Below are positions 18,566 to 28,553 of a stretch of DNA of 64,000 bases, piece by piece (position 1 is the first letter of the stretch; each line of letters starts with the position of its first letter). The notes below the pieces were generated by a model. That model worked only from the letters and a program-made list of their open reading frames with translations. It ran no database searches and was not told the DNA's origin. A program made the position numbers and the translations under genes. The stretch is from Nonomuraea thailandensis (GTDB lineage Bacteria; Actinomycetota; Actinomycetes; Streptosporangiales; Streptosporangiaceae): contig NZ_JAMZEB010000001.1 of the NCBI RefSeq assembly GCF_024172165.1, positions 124,001-188,000 of the forward strand, in the 5' to 3' direction.

Positions 18566-19795
18566 ATGCGCGATCCGAACGATCAGCGGGACATTGCAGC
18601 GCTTCTCGTACCCGACGTCGGTCAGCTCGTAGAGACCGGGGAGAAGTGGGAGCCGTATCGGCTCGTCGACGGGGCCGGTGTGGTGGTCGAGCCGGCCGCA
18701 GCGTTCTTCGCGGACCTTCAGGCGGCTGACCGATCGGTCTCGACGATCGGTTCCTATGGCCACGACCTGCTGCGCTGGTGGCGCTTCCTGGCTGCGATCG
18801 GAGTCGCGTGGGACAAGGCGGTGCAGGTCGATGCTCGGGACTTCGCGCGGTGGATGCAGATCGCGGACAAGCCGTCACGAGGCCGGCGCCGTTCGACGCC
18901 GGGCAGGGTGAATCCTGTGACGGGGAAGCCGGCACCGGGCCGGAAGTTCGCCCCGTCGACCAGAGCGCATGCCGAGACGGTGCTGCGGGCCTTCTACGAC
19001 TTCCACCTCGAGGTCGGGTGCGGCCCGATCATCAACCCGTTTCCACTCAATCGGTCGCGAAGGGCGAACCGAGCGAACGCGAATCACAACTTCTTGGATC
19101 CGTTCCGGAACGAGCGGCAGGGTCGCTACCGGCCGAAGGTGCCCAAGCGGATCCCGCGACGGATCCCCGATGAGCAGTTCAACAACCTGTTCGCGGGGCT
19201 GACCCACCACCGGGATCGGGCGTTGCTGGCGTTCTGGGTCTCGACCGCCGCGCGGGCGGAAGAACTGCTGACAGCGCGACAGGGCCATGTCGATCCCGGG
19301 CAGCAGCTCGTGGCGGTGGTCCGCAAGGGCAGCAGGGCGGTTCAGCAGCTGCCGGTCTCTCCAGATGCCTTCGTCTGGCTGCGGCTCTACCAGGAAGAAC
19401 TCTGGCGCAAGGGCGCTCCTCGCAGCCGCAGCGAGCCGTTGTGGTTCACGCTTCGCCGTCCATGGCGCGAGCTCGCCTATCCGGCCGCTCGCGCCATGTT
19501 CGCGCGCGCCCAGATTCTGCTCGGCTCGAACTGGACGCTCCATGATCTCCGCCATACCGCGGCCTACCGGATGGCACAGGACCCCGCGATGCCGTTAACC
19601 GACATCCAGTGGATCCTCGGACACGCGCACCTGAGTACCACGCAGATCTACACCACACCGACCCAGGAAGACGTCGTGGCCAGCGCGCTGGCCCATTACC
19701 GGCGGCAGGCCGAACGCCGGACGGTATCCGGCCCGCCGCCGAGCACGGGCTATAACCCGGACTCCCTGCAGGTCCTCTTCGGAGGCCGTTCGTGA
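18566..19795 (+). CDS. tyrosine recombinase, TnpA-like (first of a coupled pair)
   Basis: The 409-residue protein has an N-terminal SAM-like core-binding domain (STIGSYGHDLLRWWRFLAAI) and a complete catalytic domain. The Arg is in STAARAEELL, a Lys in VVRKGSRAVQQLPVS, then HDLRHTAAYRMA, GHAHLSTTQIYTTP with the Tyr nucleophile. Tyrosine recombinases cut and join DNA through a 3'-phosphotyrosine. The gene overlaps the next one by GTGA (19792-19795). Size and order resemble Tn554-type tnpA followed by a larger tnpB. ATG 18566 is taken over the in-frame 18539 because a promoter lies directly before it. Confidence 0.9.
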   Translation: MRDPNDQRDIAALLVPDVGQLVETGEKWEPYRLVDGAGVVVEPAAAFFADLQAADRSVSTIGSYGHDLLRWWRFLAAIGVAWDKAVQVDARDFARWMQIADKPSRGRRRSTPGRVNPVTGKPAPGRKFAPSTRAHAETVLRAFYDFHLEVGCGPIINPFPLNRSRRANRANANHNFLDPFRNERQGRYRPKVPKRIPRRIPDEQFNNLFAGLTHHRDRALLAFWVSTAARAEELLTARQGHVDPGQQLVAVVRKGSRAVQQLPVSPDAFVWLRLYQEELWRKGAPRSRSEPLWFTLRRPWRELAYPAARAMFARAQILLGSNWTLHDLRHTAAYRMAQDPAMPLTDIQWILGHAHLSTTQIYTTPTQEDVVASALAHYRRQAERRTVSGPPPSTGYNPDSLQVLFGGRS

Positions 19796-22285
19796 TGGCC
19801 GCGGTCAGGTCCGCCATCCAGCCGGCGTGGCTGGGAGCCGATCCCACACAGTTTCAGGGGGAGGCGGCGCGCAGGCTGCTCACCCAGTTCCCGCCCAGGA
19901 CACGGCCTTCCACCTGGTCGGCAACTGAGGAGACTCAGCAAGAGGTTCTCGCCAGGATCGACCGGCCCCCGATGCGGGCACGTGTGAAGACCACGCACGA
20001 GGGCCGTCGCTATGGCGCACGCTGGATCCTGAGCTGGCTGGAGACCTTCCCCGGGACGACCTGGCAGGATCGGTGGCAGGTCAGCCCGGCGAACGACCTC
20101 GGTTTCCGCTGGGTGGACCCGGTGATGGCCTGGATGAGCGAGCACGGTGAGAAGCCGCGTGAGGAGGGCCTGCGCTCGGGGCTGCTCTGCCTGCTGGTCG
20201 CCGACGTGATCAGGCCAGATCTTGAGTTCATGCTGAAGATCGTCCGCAGCAAGTATTGGCGAGAAGCGGTCGTCCAGCATCGGGACCCGGCAGGTTTCGC
20301 CCGCATCGAGGAATCCGCTGACCCGGTGCTGCTGGCCTCCAGACTCGGCCTATTGGCCTGTTCCCAGATCGCAACGATTGCAGTGGCCAAGGGGGGGCGG
20401 AGTCGCCGACGTCACAGTTGGCGACTGCCTTGAACTGCGGCACGTCGAGCTTCAGATTCTCGGGCGTGGTGGTGACAGCCGCTCCCTGTTCTACTCGCTG
20501 CTCAAGGACATGGGCCAGTTCCCGGACGACGCGCCGACTACTCTTCGGGCGGTCACGTTGTTCTCCGGGCAGCTCACCGTTGATCAGCTCGTCGACCGCT
20601 ACCGGCTGCAATGCCAGCCGGTCCGTGATCTCATCGTCGACTACCTTGCCGAACGGCGGCCAGCCCTGGACTACGCCACCTTCGAGGATCTCGCCCGGGT
20701 CCTGGCCCTGCACTTCTGGAAGAACCTGGAGGATTTGCAGCCGGGCATCGACTTGCTGCACCTGGACCGAGGGCTTATAGCGGCCTGGAAGGAACGATTA
20801 CGCACCAAGGTCACCAGACGCCGGCTTCCAGACGGCCGGATGGTCGAGGTGAGCAGTCCCAGAGCCAGCTATGCCGCGCTCTTGGGCTGGGTCAGGGCCT
20901 TCTATCTCGACATCGCCCAGTGGGCTCTGGAGGACCCAGCTCGCTGGGGCCCGTGGGCGGCGCCCAGTCCGGTCAGCTCCACCGAGATCACCTACAAGAA
21001 GGACATCACGCGGCGCAAAGCGCGGATGGACCAGCGCACCAGGGAGCGGCTGCCGATGCTGCCCACCCTGATACGGACAGCCGAGGAGCGGCTCCACGCG
21101 GCGCGGATCCGGCTCGCTGCCCTCCGCGCGGCCGGGGGCGGTGATTCCTTCGCCGTCCTCGTTGAGACGTTCGTCAAGGCCAGCCGCGCCAACCGGCTCG
21201 ACAGCAGCGGCTCCTCCTGCGCCTTCGACGAGTCCGGATCCCGCCGCAACCTCGTCCAGGACGAGCATCGCGCGTTCTGGGGCTGGGCCGCGATCGAGTT
21301 TCTCCGCCACACGGGGGTCCGGATCGAGGAGATGCTCGAGACCAGCCACCACAGCATTACCCAATACACCCTGCCTGTCACCGGCGAGCTCATCCCTCTT
21401 CTGCAGATCGCGCCGTCCAAAACCGATGAAGAACGGCTCCTGGTCATCAGCCCTGAGCTTGCTGACGTCCTCAGCGCGGTCGTCAGCCGGGTCCGCGGCA
21501 CTGACGGAGCCGTTCCGCTGATCCCCTTCTACGACAGCCTGGAGAAGGTCTGGAACGCCCCTGCTCCGCTGCTCTTCCAATGGACCAGCGGCGGGCAGCG
21601 CCGGGCCGTCTCCGGGAACACGATCCGCAAGGCGATCAACGAAGCCCTGCTGGCCTCGGGCCTGACCGACGCCTCGGGGCGACCTCTGACGCATACGCCC
21701 CACGACTTTCGAAGGCTCTTCACCACCGAAGCGATCATGAACGGGATGCCACCTCACATCGCCCAACTGCTGCTCGGGCACAAGGACATCAACACCACGA
21801 TGGGCTACAAGGCAGTTTATCCTGAGGAGGCGATCACCGGCCACCGCGCCTTCATCGCTCGCCGACGGGCTCTGCGGCCCAGCGAGGAATACCGCACCCC
21901 CACAGACGAGGAATGGTCAGAGTTCCTCGGCCATTTCGAACGCCGCAAGGTCGCCCTCGGGGACTGCGGGCGAGCCTATGGGACCAGCTGCCAGCATGAA
22001 CATTCCTGTGTTCGCTGTCCCGTTCTTCGCCTGGACCCAGTTCAGCGGCCCCGGCTTGAGGAAATCCGCGACAACCTGAACGCCCGGATCGCCGAGGCCG
22101 AACGCGAGGGCTGGCTCGGTGAAGCTGAAGGCCTTCGCGTCAGCCTCGCCGCAGCCGAGGGCAAGCTCACCCAACTCGACGAGCGGACCCGCCGCGCGGC
22201 CACCATCAACCTAGGCATGCCAACCTTCCTAGACATCGCCGGCCGCACTGCCACCCTTCCTAGCGCCAGGCCAGGAGTCTGTTGA
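19792..22285 (+). pseudogene. large tyrosine recombinase, TnpB-like, with a one-base slip in a G run
   Basis: The joined reading is about 830 residues. The N-terminal part (19792-20390) contains AARRLLTQFPPRTRPSTWSA and WILSWLETFPGTTWQDRW. The frame breaks at G7 (20391-20397). With six Gs it would read AVAKGGGVADVTVGD and stay open to 22285. The catalytic domain is complete: GVRIEEMLETSHHS (Arg), IAPSKTDEERLL (Lys), HDFRRLFTTEAIMNG, GHKDINTTMGYKAVYPE (Tyr). A Cys-rich tail follows (SCQHEHSCVRCPVLR, then helical EREGWLGEAEGL). It is coupled to the first recombinase. The break may be an assembly error, a real mutation or slippage. Confidence 0.82.
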
Positions 22286-22427
22286 ACGCCAGCGCGAAGG
22301 GGGTCTGACGAAGCACCACATAACTCATCATCAGCCAGTTGCTTCGAGGCGGACGCAAAGCCGCAAGCGGGACTAGTGTGACCATCGCTCAGCCCCGGTC
22401 GGGCGAGCAGAAGGAGGATCAACACGC

Positions 22428-23783
22428 ATGGCCTTGAACTTCGACGCCCGCATGGCGCCCCGCAACCACGCCGAGCTCAAGAAGCTGGTGCAGGCGGTCC
22501 GCGAAGCAAGCAAGGCCGATGAGACATTCTGGCTGGAATGGAAGTCCGATCTTGACCTGAACCCAGCGGATAGGGCCGACAAGAGTGGTCGCGCACACGT
22601 GGCCCGGGCCATCATTGGCTTCGCCAACCGCATGCCCGACGCGGCTGCCAGGTTTGTTGAAGGTTACGGGCTCCTCCTGGCCGGAGTGAGCCACGAGAGC
22701 ATGAAGGGTGTCACTCAGCACGACATCACCGAGTTGGTTCGCTGGATTGAGCCCTACGTCGGCGAAGAGGTCCGCTGGCAGCCGACCTATGTCGAAGTTG
22801 AAGGCGACAGTGGACCCGTCTCCATCCTGGTCATCGCCATCGATCCACCCCGTTGGGGCGACCCGATCTTCTGCATGCGCAAAGAAGCGCCATCACCGTC
22901 GCGGGACAAGAGCATCCCTGAGGCCACGATCTTTGTCCGTCGGATCGCCGGGACAACGGACCGCGCCAGAGCTGTTGATCTTGATGCGCTCAGTGAAAGG
23001 CTGCTTCGCCGGGTGCCCACGCTGGATTTGGAGGTGGTGCTGCTACAGGGGTCCGCTGTCCCCGTGACCTCCTCCGAGGCCGACATAGAGAAGATGCTGC
23101 ACTATTTGGAGGAACAGGCACTGAAACCTCTGAGAGAACACGAGGAACGGTCAGGCTCCATCTATAACACCAGCATGATGTCGTTCATCGAATCGCGTTC
23201 GCCTCAACGTTACCGGCAGGAGGTGAGCCGCTACCTGGAAAAATGCCGCATCGTGCTGCCTGAAGCTGTTGATGAAACGGCTGCTGCCATCCTCAACCCC
23301 GTCGTGATGCGTCTGAGAAACCGAACCGACACGCCCCTGTTGAGCGTCCAAGTCGTCCTTCACATCCACGGGGACGTGCGCGCTCTGGAGAACGAGGAAG
23401 GCGATCAGATCAGGTTGGAGTATTTCGAGCGCGCCTTGCCTGAGCTTCATCGATTCGGCGACGGCCCCCAATACGCCTTCCAAGCGGGAAACTACCCTGC
23501 CCTTCGGTCCGCCCTGGCCGGACCGTCGATCCGGATCGACAACTCCGGCCCAGTGACCATTTACCTGCCCCCTGTCGAGCTCCGTCCGAGGCAACATGTT
23601 GATCTGGAGCCCTTCGTTCTTGTCGCAGGTGAGACTGCCGTCGAAGACATATCCGTGGAGTGGATCGCGACCGCGACGAACATGGATGGGCTGTTGAGCG
23701 GCCAGTTCGTCCTAAACTGTGACGAGCCCCGATCCTTCCTCAGCTTGCTCGCCGCTGATCCGCGTCCTGACCGAGATCGATGA
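22428..23783 (+). CDS. AlbA_2 (Schlafen-type) domain protein, recombinase cargo
   Basis: The 451-residue protein begins with a divergent AlbA_2/Schlafen-like domain: TFWLEWKSDLDLN (the family's E-x-K element), HVARAIIGFANRMP, GYGLLLAGVSHESM and later ILVIAIDPPRWGDP and ATIFVRRIAGTTDRA. Residues 200-450 are a helical region followed by beta-rich sequence I do not recognise. AlbA_2 proteins include regulators and RNases, and some act in phage defence. AAGGAGG (22411-22417) lies 10 nt before ATG 22428. It directly follows the two recombinases on the same strand, so it is probably the cargo of that element. A defence role is inference. Confidence 0.7.
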   Translation: MALNFDARMAPRNHAELKKLVQAVREASKADETFWLEWKSDLDLNPADRADKSGRAHVARAIIGFANRMPDAAARFVEGYGLLLAGVSHESMKGVTQHDITELVRWIEPYVGEEVRWQPTYVEVEGDSGPVSILVIAIDPPRWGDPIFCMRKEAPSPSRDKSIPEATIFVRRIAGTTDRARAVDLDALSERLLRRVPTLDLEVVLLQGSAVPVTSSEADIEKMLHYLEEQALKPLREHEERSGSIYNTSMMSFIESRSPQRYRQEVSRYLEKCRIVLPEAVDETAAAILNPVVMRLRNRTDTPLLSVQVVLHIHGDVRALENEEGDQIRLEYFERALPELHRFGDGPQYAFQAGNYPALRSALAGPSIRIDNSGPVTIYLPPVELRPRQHVDLEPFVLVAGETAVEDISVEWIATATNMDGLLSGQFVLNCDEPRSFLSLLAADPRPDRDR

Positions 23784-23891
23784 TCTGAACCTGTTAGCCT
23801 GCCTCACCCAATTTCCTAGTTCAGAGAAGGCTCGATTAGCGCCCACTCCTCATCGCTGGTGTCGGACGGATAACGGTGCGGGCGCATCGGC

Positions 23892-24308
23892 TCACGCTCG
23901 CCCGGCCTTGTTGAGCAGAGCCAGCGCCGCCTGCACCACGTTGAGCTGGCCCAGCACCAGGTTGACCCACTCCTCCTCCGGCCGGGCGGCCGCGTGTGGT
24001 GCGACCGTCGCCGACAGCAGGCGGCTGATCCGGGTCAGTTCGGTGCGCATCCGCGAGCGCTCGTAGGCGATCCAGTCATCGGGCTGGGAGGAGAAGCGGT
24101 AGCCGTCGTCCGGCGTCCAGATCAGTGGGGTCAAGTGGGCCATCGCCGAGACCTCCCGGATGTAGAGGATGCCCTTGCGGACCTGATAGAGGCTCAGTTT
24201 GGTGGCGCCCACCAACTGGTGGGCGGTCAGCCCGGCCGGGCGGGCCTCCAGCAGCGCGAGACGAACCTGGTCGCCGCAGACGTTGGCGGCCAGGCCCCTG
24301 GAGGGCAT
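23892..24308 (-). CDS. RacP-like protein
   Basis: The 138-residue product has an N-terminal HTH-like segment (QVRLALLEARPAGLTAHQLV, ATKLSLYQVRKGILYIREV), then PLIWTPDDGYRFSSQPDDW and a helical C-terminus (MRTELTRISRLLSATVAPH, EEWVNLVLGQLNVVQAALAL). This arrangement matches proteins called RacP in actinomycete accessory DNA, whose role is not established. It lies 3 nt after the DUF6192 remnant, the usual partner order. The winged-helix start suggests DNA binding. Assignment is from memory of the family. Confidence 0.6.
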   Translation of the reverse strand: MPSRGLAANVCGDQVRLALLEARPAGLTAHQLVGATKLSLYQVRKGILYIREVSAMAHLTPLIWTPDDGYRFSSQPDDWIAYERSRMRTELTRISRLLSATVAPHAAARPEEEWVNLVLGQLNVVQAALALLNKAGRA

Positions 24309-24311
24309 GGC

Positions 24312-24905
24312 CTACTCGCCGCGCAGCAGCCGGGCCAGGCCCTCGTCCAGGCTCACGTCGCCGGACTCGACGGCCGCCTCCAGCCAGTCGGCGGTCGCGC
24401 GTACCCGGCCGAGATTGCGTGCCACGGTGGCCTTCTCCTCGGCGGTGAAGGCATGCCCGCGCAGCGTCGGCAGCACCCGGCCCACCGCGGCCACGAACGC
24501 CGAGCACGCGCCGACCAGCTCGACGAAATCGCGGCTACGCTCGATCCGGGGCAGCGCCGGGGTACGCTCCCGGACCGCCTCGCCGGCCTGCCGGGCCTGG
24601 TCGACCTGCGCACGGTTGACCAGGTGCCGGGCGGTGGTGTCGGTCATCGCCTTGAAGGCGACCTCTGGGCGGCGTAGCAGATCCGTCGCCACGGCGGCGG
24701 CGACCTGCTCGACTCGGGCCAGGTCGTGGATGCGCTCCACCTTCTGCTGCACCGAGGTGGTGTCGGCGAACTTCTGGTCGACGGCCTGCTTGGCGGCCGT
24801 GTCGGTCCACCCGGTGCGTCCTGGTGCGCTGGTCCAGTGGAGGCTTGGTGATGCGCTCCCACCGCTCCTGCTCGTCGCGGAGCGAGGCCAGCGTCTTATG
24901 AATGT
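24312..24905 (-). pseudogene. DUF6192-family protein remnant
   Basis: The C-terminal part (24752-24312) reads KVERIHDLARVEQVAAAVAT, FKAMTDTTARHLVNRAQVDQ and ends LDEGLARLLRGE, typical of DUF6192. Upstream, one frame over, lies IHKTLASLRDEQERWERITK then PPLDQ, the family's middle section. A frame break near 24830 separates them, and the N-terminal 100 or so residues are missing. The piece abuts the AfsR-like remnant at about 24905, so two truncated genes have been joined here. Confidence 0.6.
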
Positions 24906-24919
24906 AGTACGGGACCCCT

Positions 24920-26400
24920 GCCTGGCGGTGCTGGGCCGGCCAGCGGGGCGAACCCGGTGGTGAACGCCTGTTCGCCGATGGCGGCCCGGACCGTGGCGGT
25001 GATCCGACCGACGTCGCCGCGTTCGGCGCGCGGTAGCGGAGCGCCCACCGAGTCCCGGCAGGCGGACGCCGCGCCGAGCAGTGCGGCCGCCTGCTCATGC
25101 CGCCCGTTGAGAGCATGCGCTGCCGCCAGCCCCTCGATGGCCAGAACGACCGCGCGCAGGTCGCCGTTGCGGCGTGCGATGGCCAGGCTCTCCAGGTGCA
25201 GAGCCAGGGCGGCCGCGGCGTTGCCACGCTGTTCGGACGTGAAGCCGAGCTCGGCCGAGATCGGCGCGGAACCGGACGCGGACGACAGCTTGGCGTAGCG
25301 GCCTTGCACGCTTCGCAGCAGCTGCTCGGCGAGCTCGAAGTCAGCCTCACGGCGTGTCGCCAGCGCCAGCCCGAGTTCGGCGTGCAGTTCCCCGTACACG
25401 TAGCCTTGTTCGGCGGCCAGGCGGCGGGCCCGCTCGTGGAACTCCCTGGAGCGGGCGTGCTGCCCGGTGAGCAGGGCGATGTGGCCCCAGGCCGATCAGG
25501 CGGTCGGCGACGCTGGGCCACAGGCCCAGCTCCTCGGCCAGCCGGAGCCCGTCGCCGTGCAGCCGCTCGGCGCGTTCGTAGTCACCCTTGATCTCGGCCA
25601 GCGACGCGAGCGGCTGGACGGTCTGCAGGTGTCCCCATCGATCGCCGAGGCCGCGGAAGAGCTCCAGGCTCTGGCCGCCGAAGTCGCCGGCTTCGGCCAG
25701 GTTTCCTCGGAGCATCGCCTGGCCGGCCCGGATCGCTAGCGTCGCGGCGATCCCCCAGCGGTCGCCGAGAGCACGAAATTCCTTCAGCGCCTGCCTCATG
25801 GCGTTCTCGCTGTCGGCCAGGTCGCCACCGGGCGCGTACTGGATGAACCCGCGCAACCAGGCCGCCAGCGCTCGTACCGCCGGGTCGCCGGAGATCTCCT
25901 GCGGCACGGGCGAGGCGCGCACGCCGGCGTCGGTCAGCGATGCGAAGCCGGCGTGCCAGATCGTCGCCCTGGCCCGGGGGCCGGCTGATCCGCCGCCTGC
26001 GATGGCCAGAGCCTTGCCCAGCGACAATCGGGCCTCGGCGTAGCGTCCGCGCAGGAACCAGTACCACGCTTGCGCGTTGACCAGCCGGAGCGCCTGCTCG
26101 GCGGCGCCGACATCGATCGCGAAGTCCAGCGCCGCCCGCAGATTGGCGGTCTCGGCGTCCAGGCGTTCGAGCCAGACCCGCTGGTCATGCCCCCGTACGG
26201 TTCGGCACGCTCGGCGAACGCGGTGTAGTAGCGCAGGTGTCTCTGCCGGGCAGCCGCCGTCTCCTCCGCCTCGGCCAGACGTTCGAGGCCGTAGGCGGTT
26301 ACGGATTCCAGCAGCCGATACCGTGGCGCGGTCATCACCAGCGAGGCGTCCACCAGGCCGGCGAGCGCCTCCAGCACCTGCCCGGCCTCGTCGGCGCAGC
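24920..26400 (-). pseudogene. AfsR/SARP-type regulator remnant (ATPase tail and TPR array)
   Basis: Three frames must be joined: EAGQVLEALAGLVDASLVMT then YRLLESVTAYGLERLAEAEE (26400-26200), RLDAETANLRAALDFAIDVG through helical repeats to LGLWPSVADRLIGLG (26200-25490), and YGELHAELGLALATRREADF through NGRHEQAAALLGAASACRDS (25400-24950). This is the winged-helix and TPR part of large NB-ARC/AfsR-type regulators, whose DNA-binding and ATPase domains are missing. Frame breaks lie near 26200 and 25490. Homology stops at about 26400, where the conserved regulatory module starts. Confidence 0.6.
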
Positions 26401-26415
26401 GGCGGTGTTCCCTTC

Positions 26416-26593
26416 CGGCTCCGCAGCCTGCGGCACGGCTTCCCACCCTCGCAACCGTGCTCTCGCCCCGGCTCCGCCACCCCTGGTGGGCGAGTTGCGG
26501 CCCGCCTGACAGATCTTTTGCTGGCGCAAAACATCTTCAGCCAGGCCGCAACCACACGGTTGCCAGGCCAGTCCGCCGCACCGCCGACGGCTC
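26416..26593 (+). promoter_or_regulatory. conserved non-coding module, copy A
   Basis: The core AGATCTTTTGC (26511-26521), TGGC, GCAAAACATCT (26526-26536) is a palindrome matching at 10 of 11 positions. CGCCGCACCGCCGACGGCTC follows at 26574-26593. Core and trailer recur at the same spacing at 61282-61364, and a looser block (CGGCT-CGCAGCCTGCG) precedes both. The module lies about 100 bp before the FAD enzyme gene and probably holds its promoter. Confidence 0.65.
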
Positions 26594-26693
26594 AAGCGCC
26601 GGAAGGGGCCACCCCGCCCCAGCCCACCACAGCGGCCGGGCACCGTAACCGCCTTCCGGCAGCCCCTTCCCTCGCACCCCCTCAGGAGCTGCC

Positions 26694-27877
26694 ATGATCC
26701 CGCTCGTCCCGCCCTCCCCGACGTCGCCCACGACGCCCGCCGGCGAGCCCCAGCCGTCGATCGCCATCGTCGGCGGCTCGATCACCGGCCCCGCCCTCGC
26801 CCTGCTGCTCCACCAGGCCGGCTTCACCCGCGTGAGCGTCCTGGAAGCCTCCCCGACCCCGTACGCCCAATCCGGCGGCGTCATCGGACTCGACCACGTC
26901 TCCCTGGCCACCCTCGACGCCCTCGGCATCTCCCAGGAGGAGTTGGTGCCGTTCCCCAGCGAACGCGTCACCGCCATCCACATCGCCGACCGCCGCGAGA
27001 CCCGGCGCAGCCACTTCGTCCACCCCGGCCGCAACACCGGCTGGCACCAGCTCAACACCGCCCTGCTCAACCGCCTCCCCGGCGGATGGCTGCAGCCCGG
27101 CCGCCGCGTCCGCGCCCTGCGCGCCGCCGACGACGGCACCGCGCTGCTCGACCTCGCCGGCGCCACCCCCCTGCGCGCCGACGTGGTCGTGTTCGCCGAC
27201 GGGCGCCGCTCCCTCGGCCGCCGCCTGCTCGACCCCTCCCGGCCCCTGCGCTACGCCGGCTACGTCGCCTGGCGCGGCCAGCTCCCCGGCCACCTGCCCG
27301 GACAGCTGCCGGACCTGTGCGCCTTCACCCGCTTTGAACCGGCCAGCAGCCAGTTCAACCTCTTCCCCATCCTGCGCAAGGACGGCACCACCGCGGTCGA
27401 CTGGACCCTCTACCTCAACATGACCAGCCGGCACTTCCGCCACCTGATCGGCTACGACCCCACCGAGCACACCTACCTCCTGCCCCACCAGATCGGCACG
27501 GCCGCCCGCACCGTCGTCCTAGCGGAGGCGGAACGGCTGCTACCCCACCGGCCGCCGCGATGATCAGCGCCACCGGCGAGTGGAACGCCGCCCCCGTCCT
27601 GGACATCGACCCGCCCCAACGCATGCTCCACGCCGTGGGGGAGACGCCGGTGATCCTGCTCGGCGACACCCTGGCCCCCGTGCTCCCGCACACCGGCCGC
27701 GGCGCCAACCACGGCATCCACCAGGCCCACGGCCTGGCCATCGCCCTCAGCCAGCACCTCCACCACGGCGCCGACCTCGACGCCGCCCTGGCCGGATGGC
27801 AGGAACGCTTCCTGCCCGCCGTCCACCACGCACTCCACCTCGGCCCCTACCTGGCGCCGCCATGGGCCTCGGACTGA
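26694..27877 (+). pseudogene. FAD-dependent monooxygenase, one-base frameshift
   Basis: The first frame (26694-27563) has the FAD-binding SIAIVGGSITGPALALLLHQ, an acidic strand end (VLEAS) and LRADVVVFADGRRSLGRRLL. The second frame (to 27877) carries the C-terminal FAD motif PVILLGDTLAPVLPHTGRGA and NHGIHQAHGLAIALSQHL. Joined, about 394 residues, it resembles PHBH-type flavin hydroxylases acting on aromatic substrates. The break is a missing base in the C run at about 27541-27546. ATG 26694 follows AGGAG with a short spacer. It is the first gene after module A. Confidence 0.8.
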
Positions 27878-28169
27878 ACCCCGCACCGGTTCCAGCCTAA
27901 GCGATCACTACGGCCAGCCCGGGACCTCCACCCGGGCTGGCACGTCCACCTCGCGCACTGCGCAGGCGGCGGGTCAATGACCGCACGACTGCGCATCGAC
28001 ACCGCCACCCCGACGACAGCCGGAAACGAAGCCGACCCCTCGGCCAAGGCCGCGCCGCCGTCGCCCACGCCTGGGTCTACGTGCGAACACCAGACCAAAG
28101 CGTGAACGCGTCGACGCCGCTGAGAAGTCCGCGCCGCTGACCCGGCCCGACCGCGAAGGGCCCATCATG

Positions 28170-28379
28170 ATGCCGACCCCCGTACAAGCCGACCTCACCG
28201 AACTGCTCGGCTACCTCAGCTGCGAAGCCGTCACACCCCAAGGAGACCTCCGCGTAGTGCTCCTGCACGCCATCTCCGAACTCGCCCGCATCCTGCGCGA
28301 CGACCTCCACGACGAGGAGGACCAGCGCACCCTGCCGGACAACTGTCCACGCGCAAGGCCGAGACTCACGCCAGGCTAA
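28170..28379 (+). CDS. small hypothetical protein
   Basis: The frame encodes about 69 residues beginning MPTPVQADLTELLGYLSCEA, with helix-rich LLHAISELARILRDDLHDEE and a Pro/Arg-rich tail. GAAGGG lies before a double ATG (28167/28170). The codon periodicity and amphipathic pattern look real, but I recognise no family. The tail after residue 55 may be altered. It follows the FAD gene on the same strand at about 290 bp, a gap in which I see nothing else. Confidence 0.4.
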   Translation: MPTPVQADLTELLGYLSCEAVTPQGDLRVVLLHAISELARILRDDLHDEEDQRTLPDNCPRARPRLTPG

Positions 28380-28553
28380 TTGCGCCTAACAGGAGGATCC
28401 TTGTCGTGCCTTGATCTCTCGCTGTAGCCGCGCGGCAGGAGCGAGGGTGGCCAAGTGTCGGCGTACTCCTTGATGTGCAGAGGCGGGTACGAGGCCCTTT
28501 GTTGATCTGCATGTTGGGTCGTCGGCCGTTTCCTGTTGTGATCAGCGTTGGTG

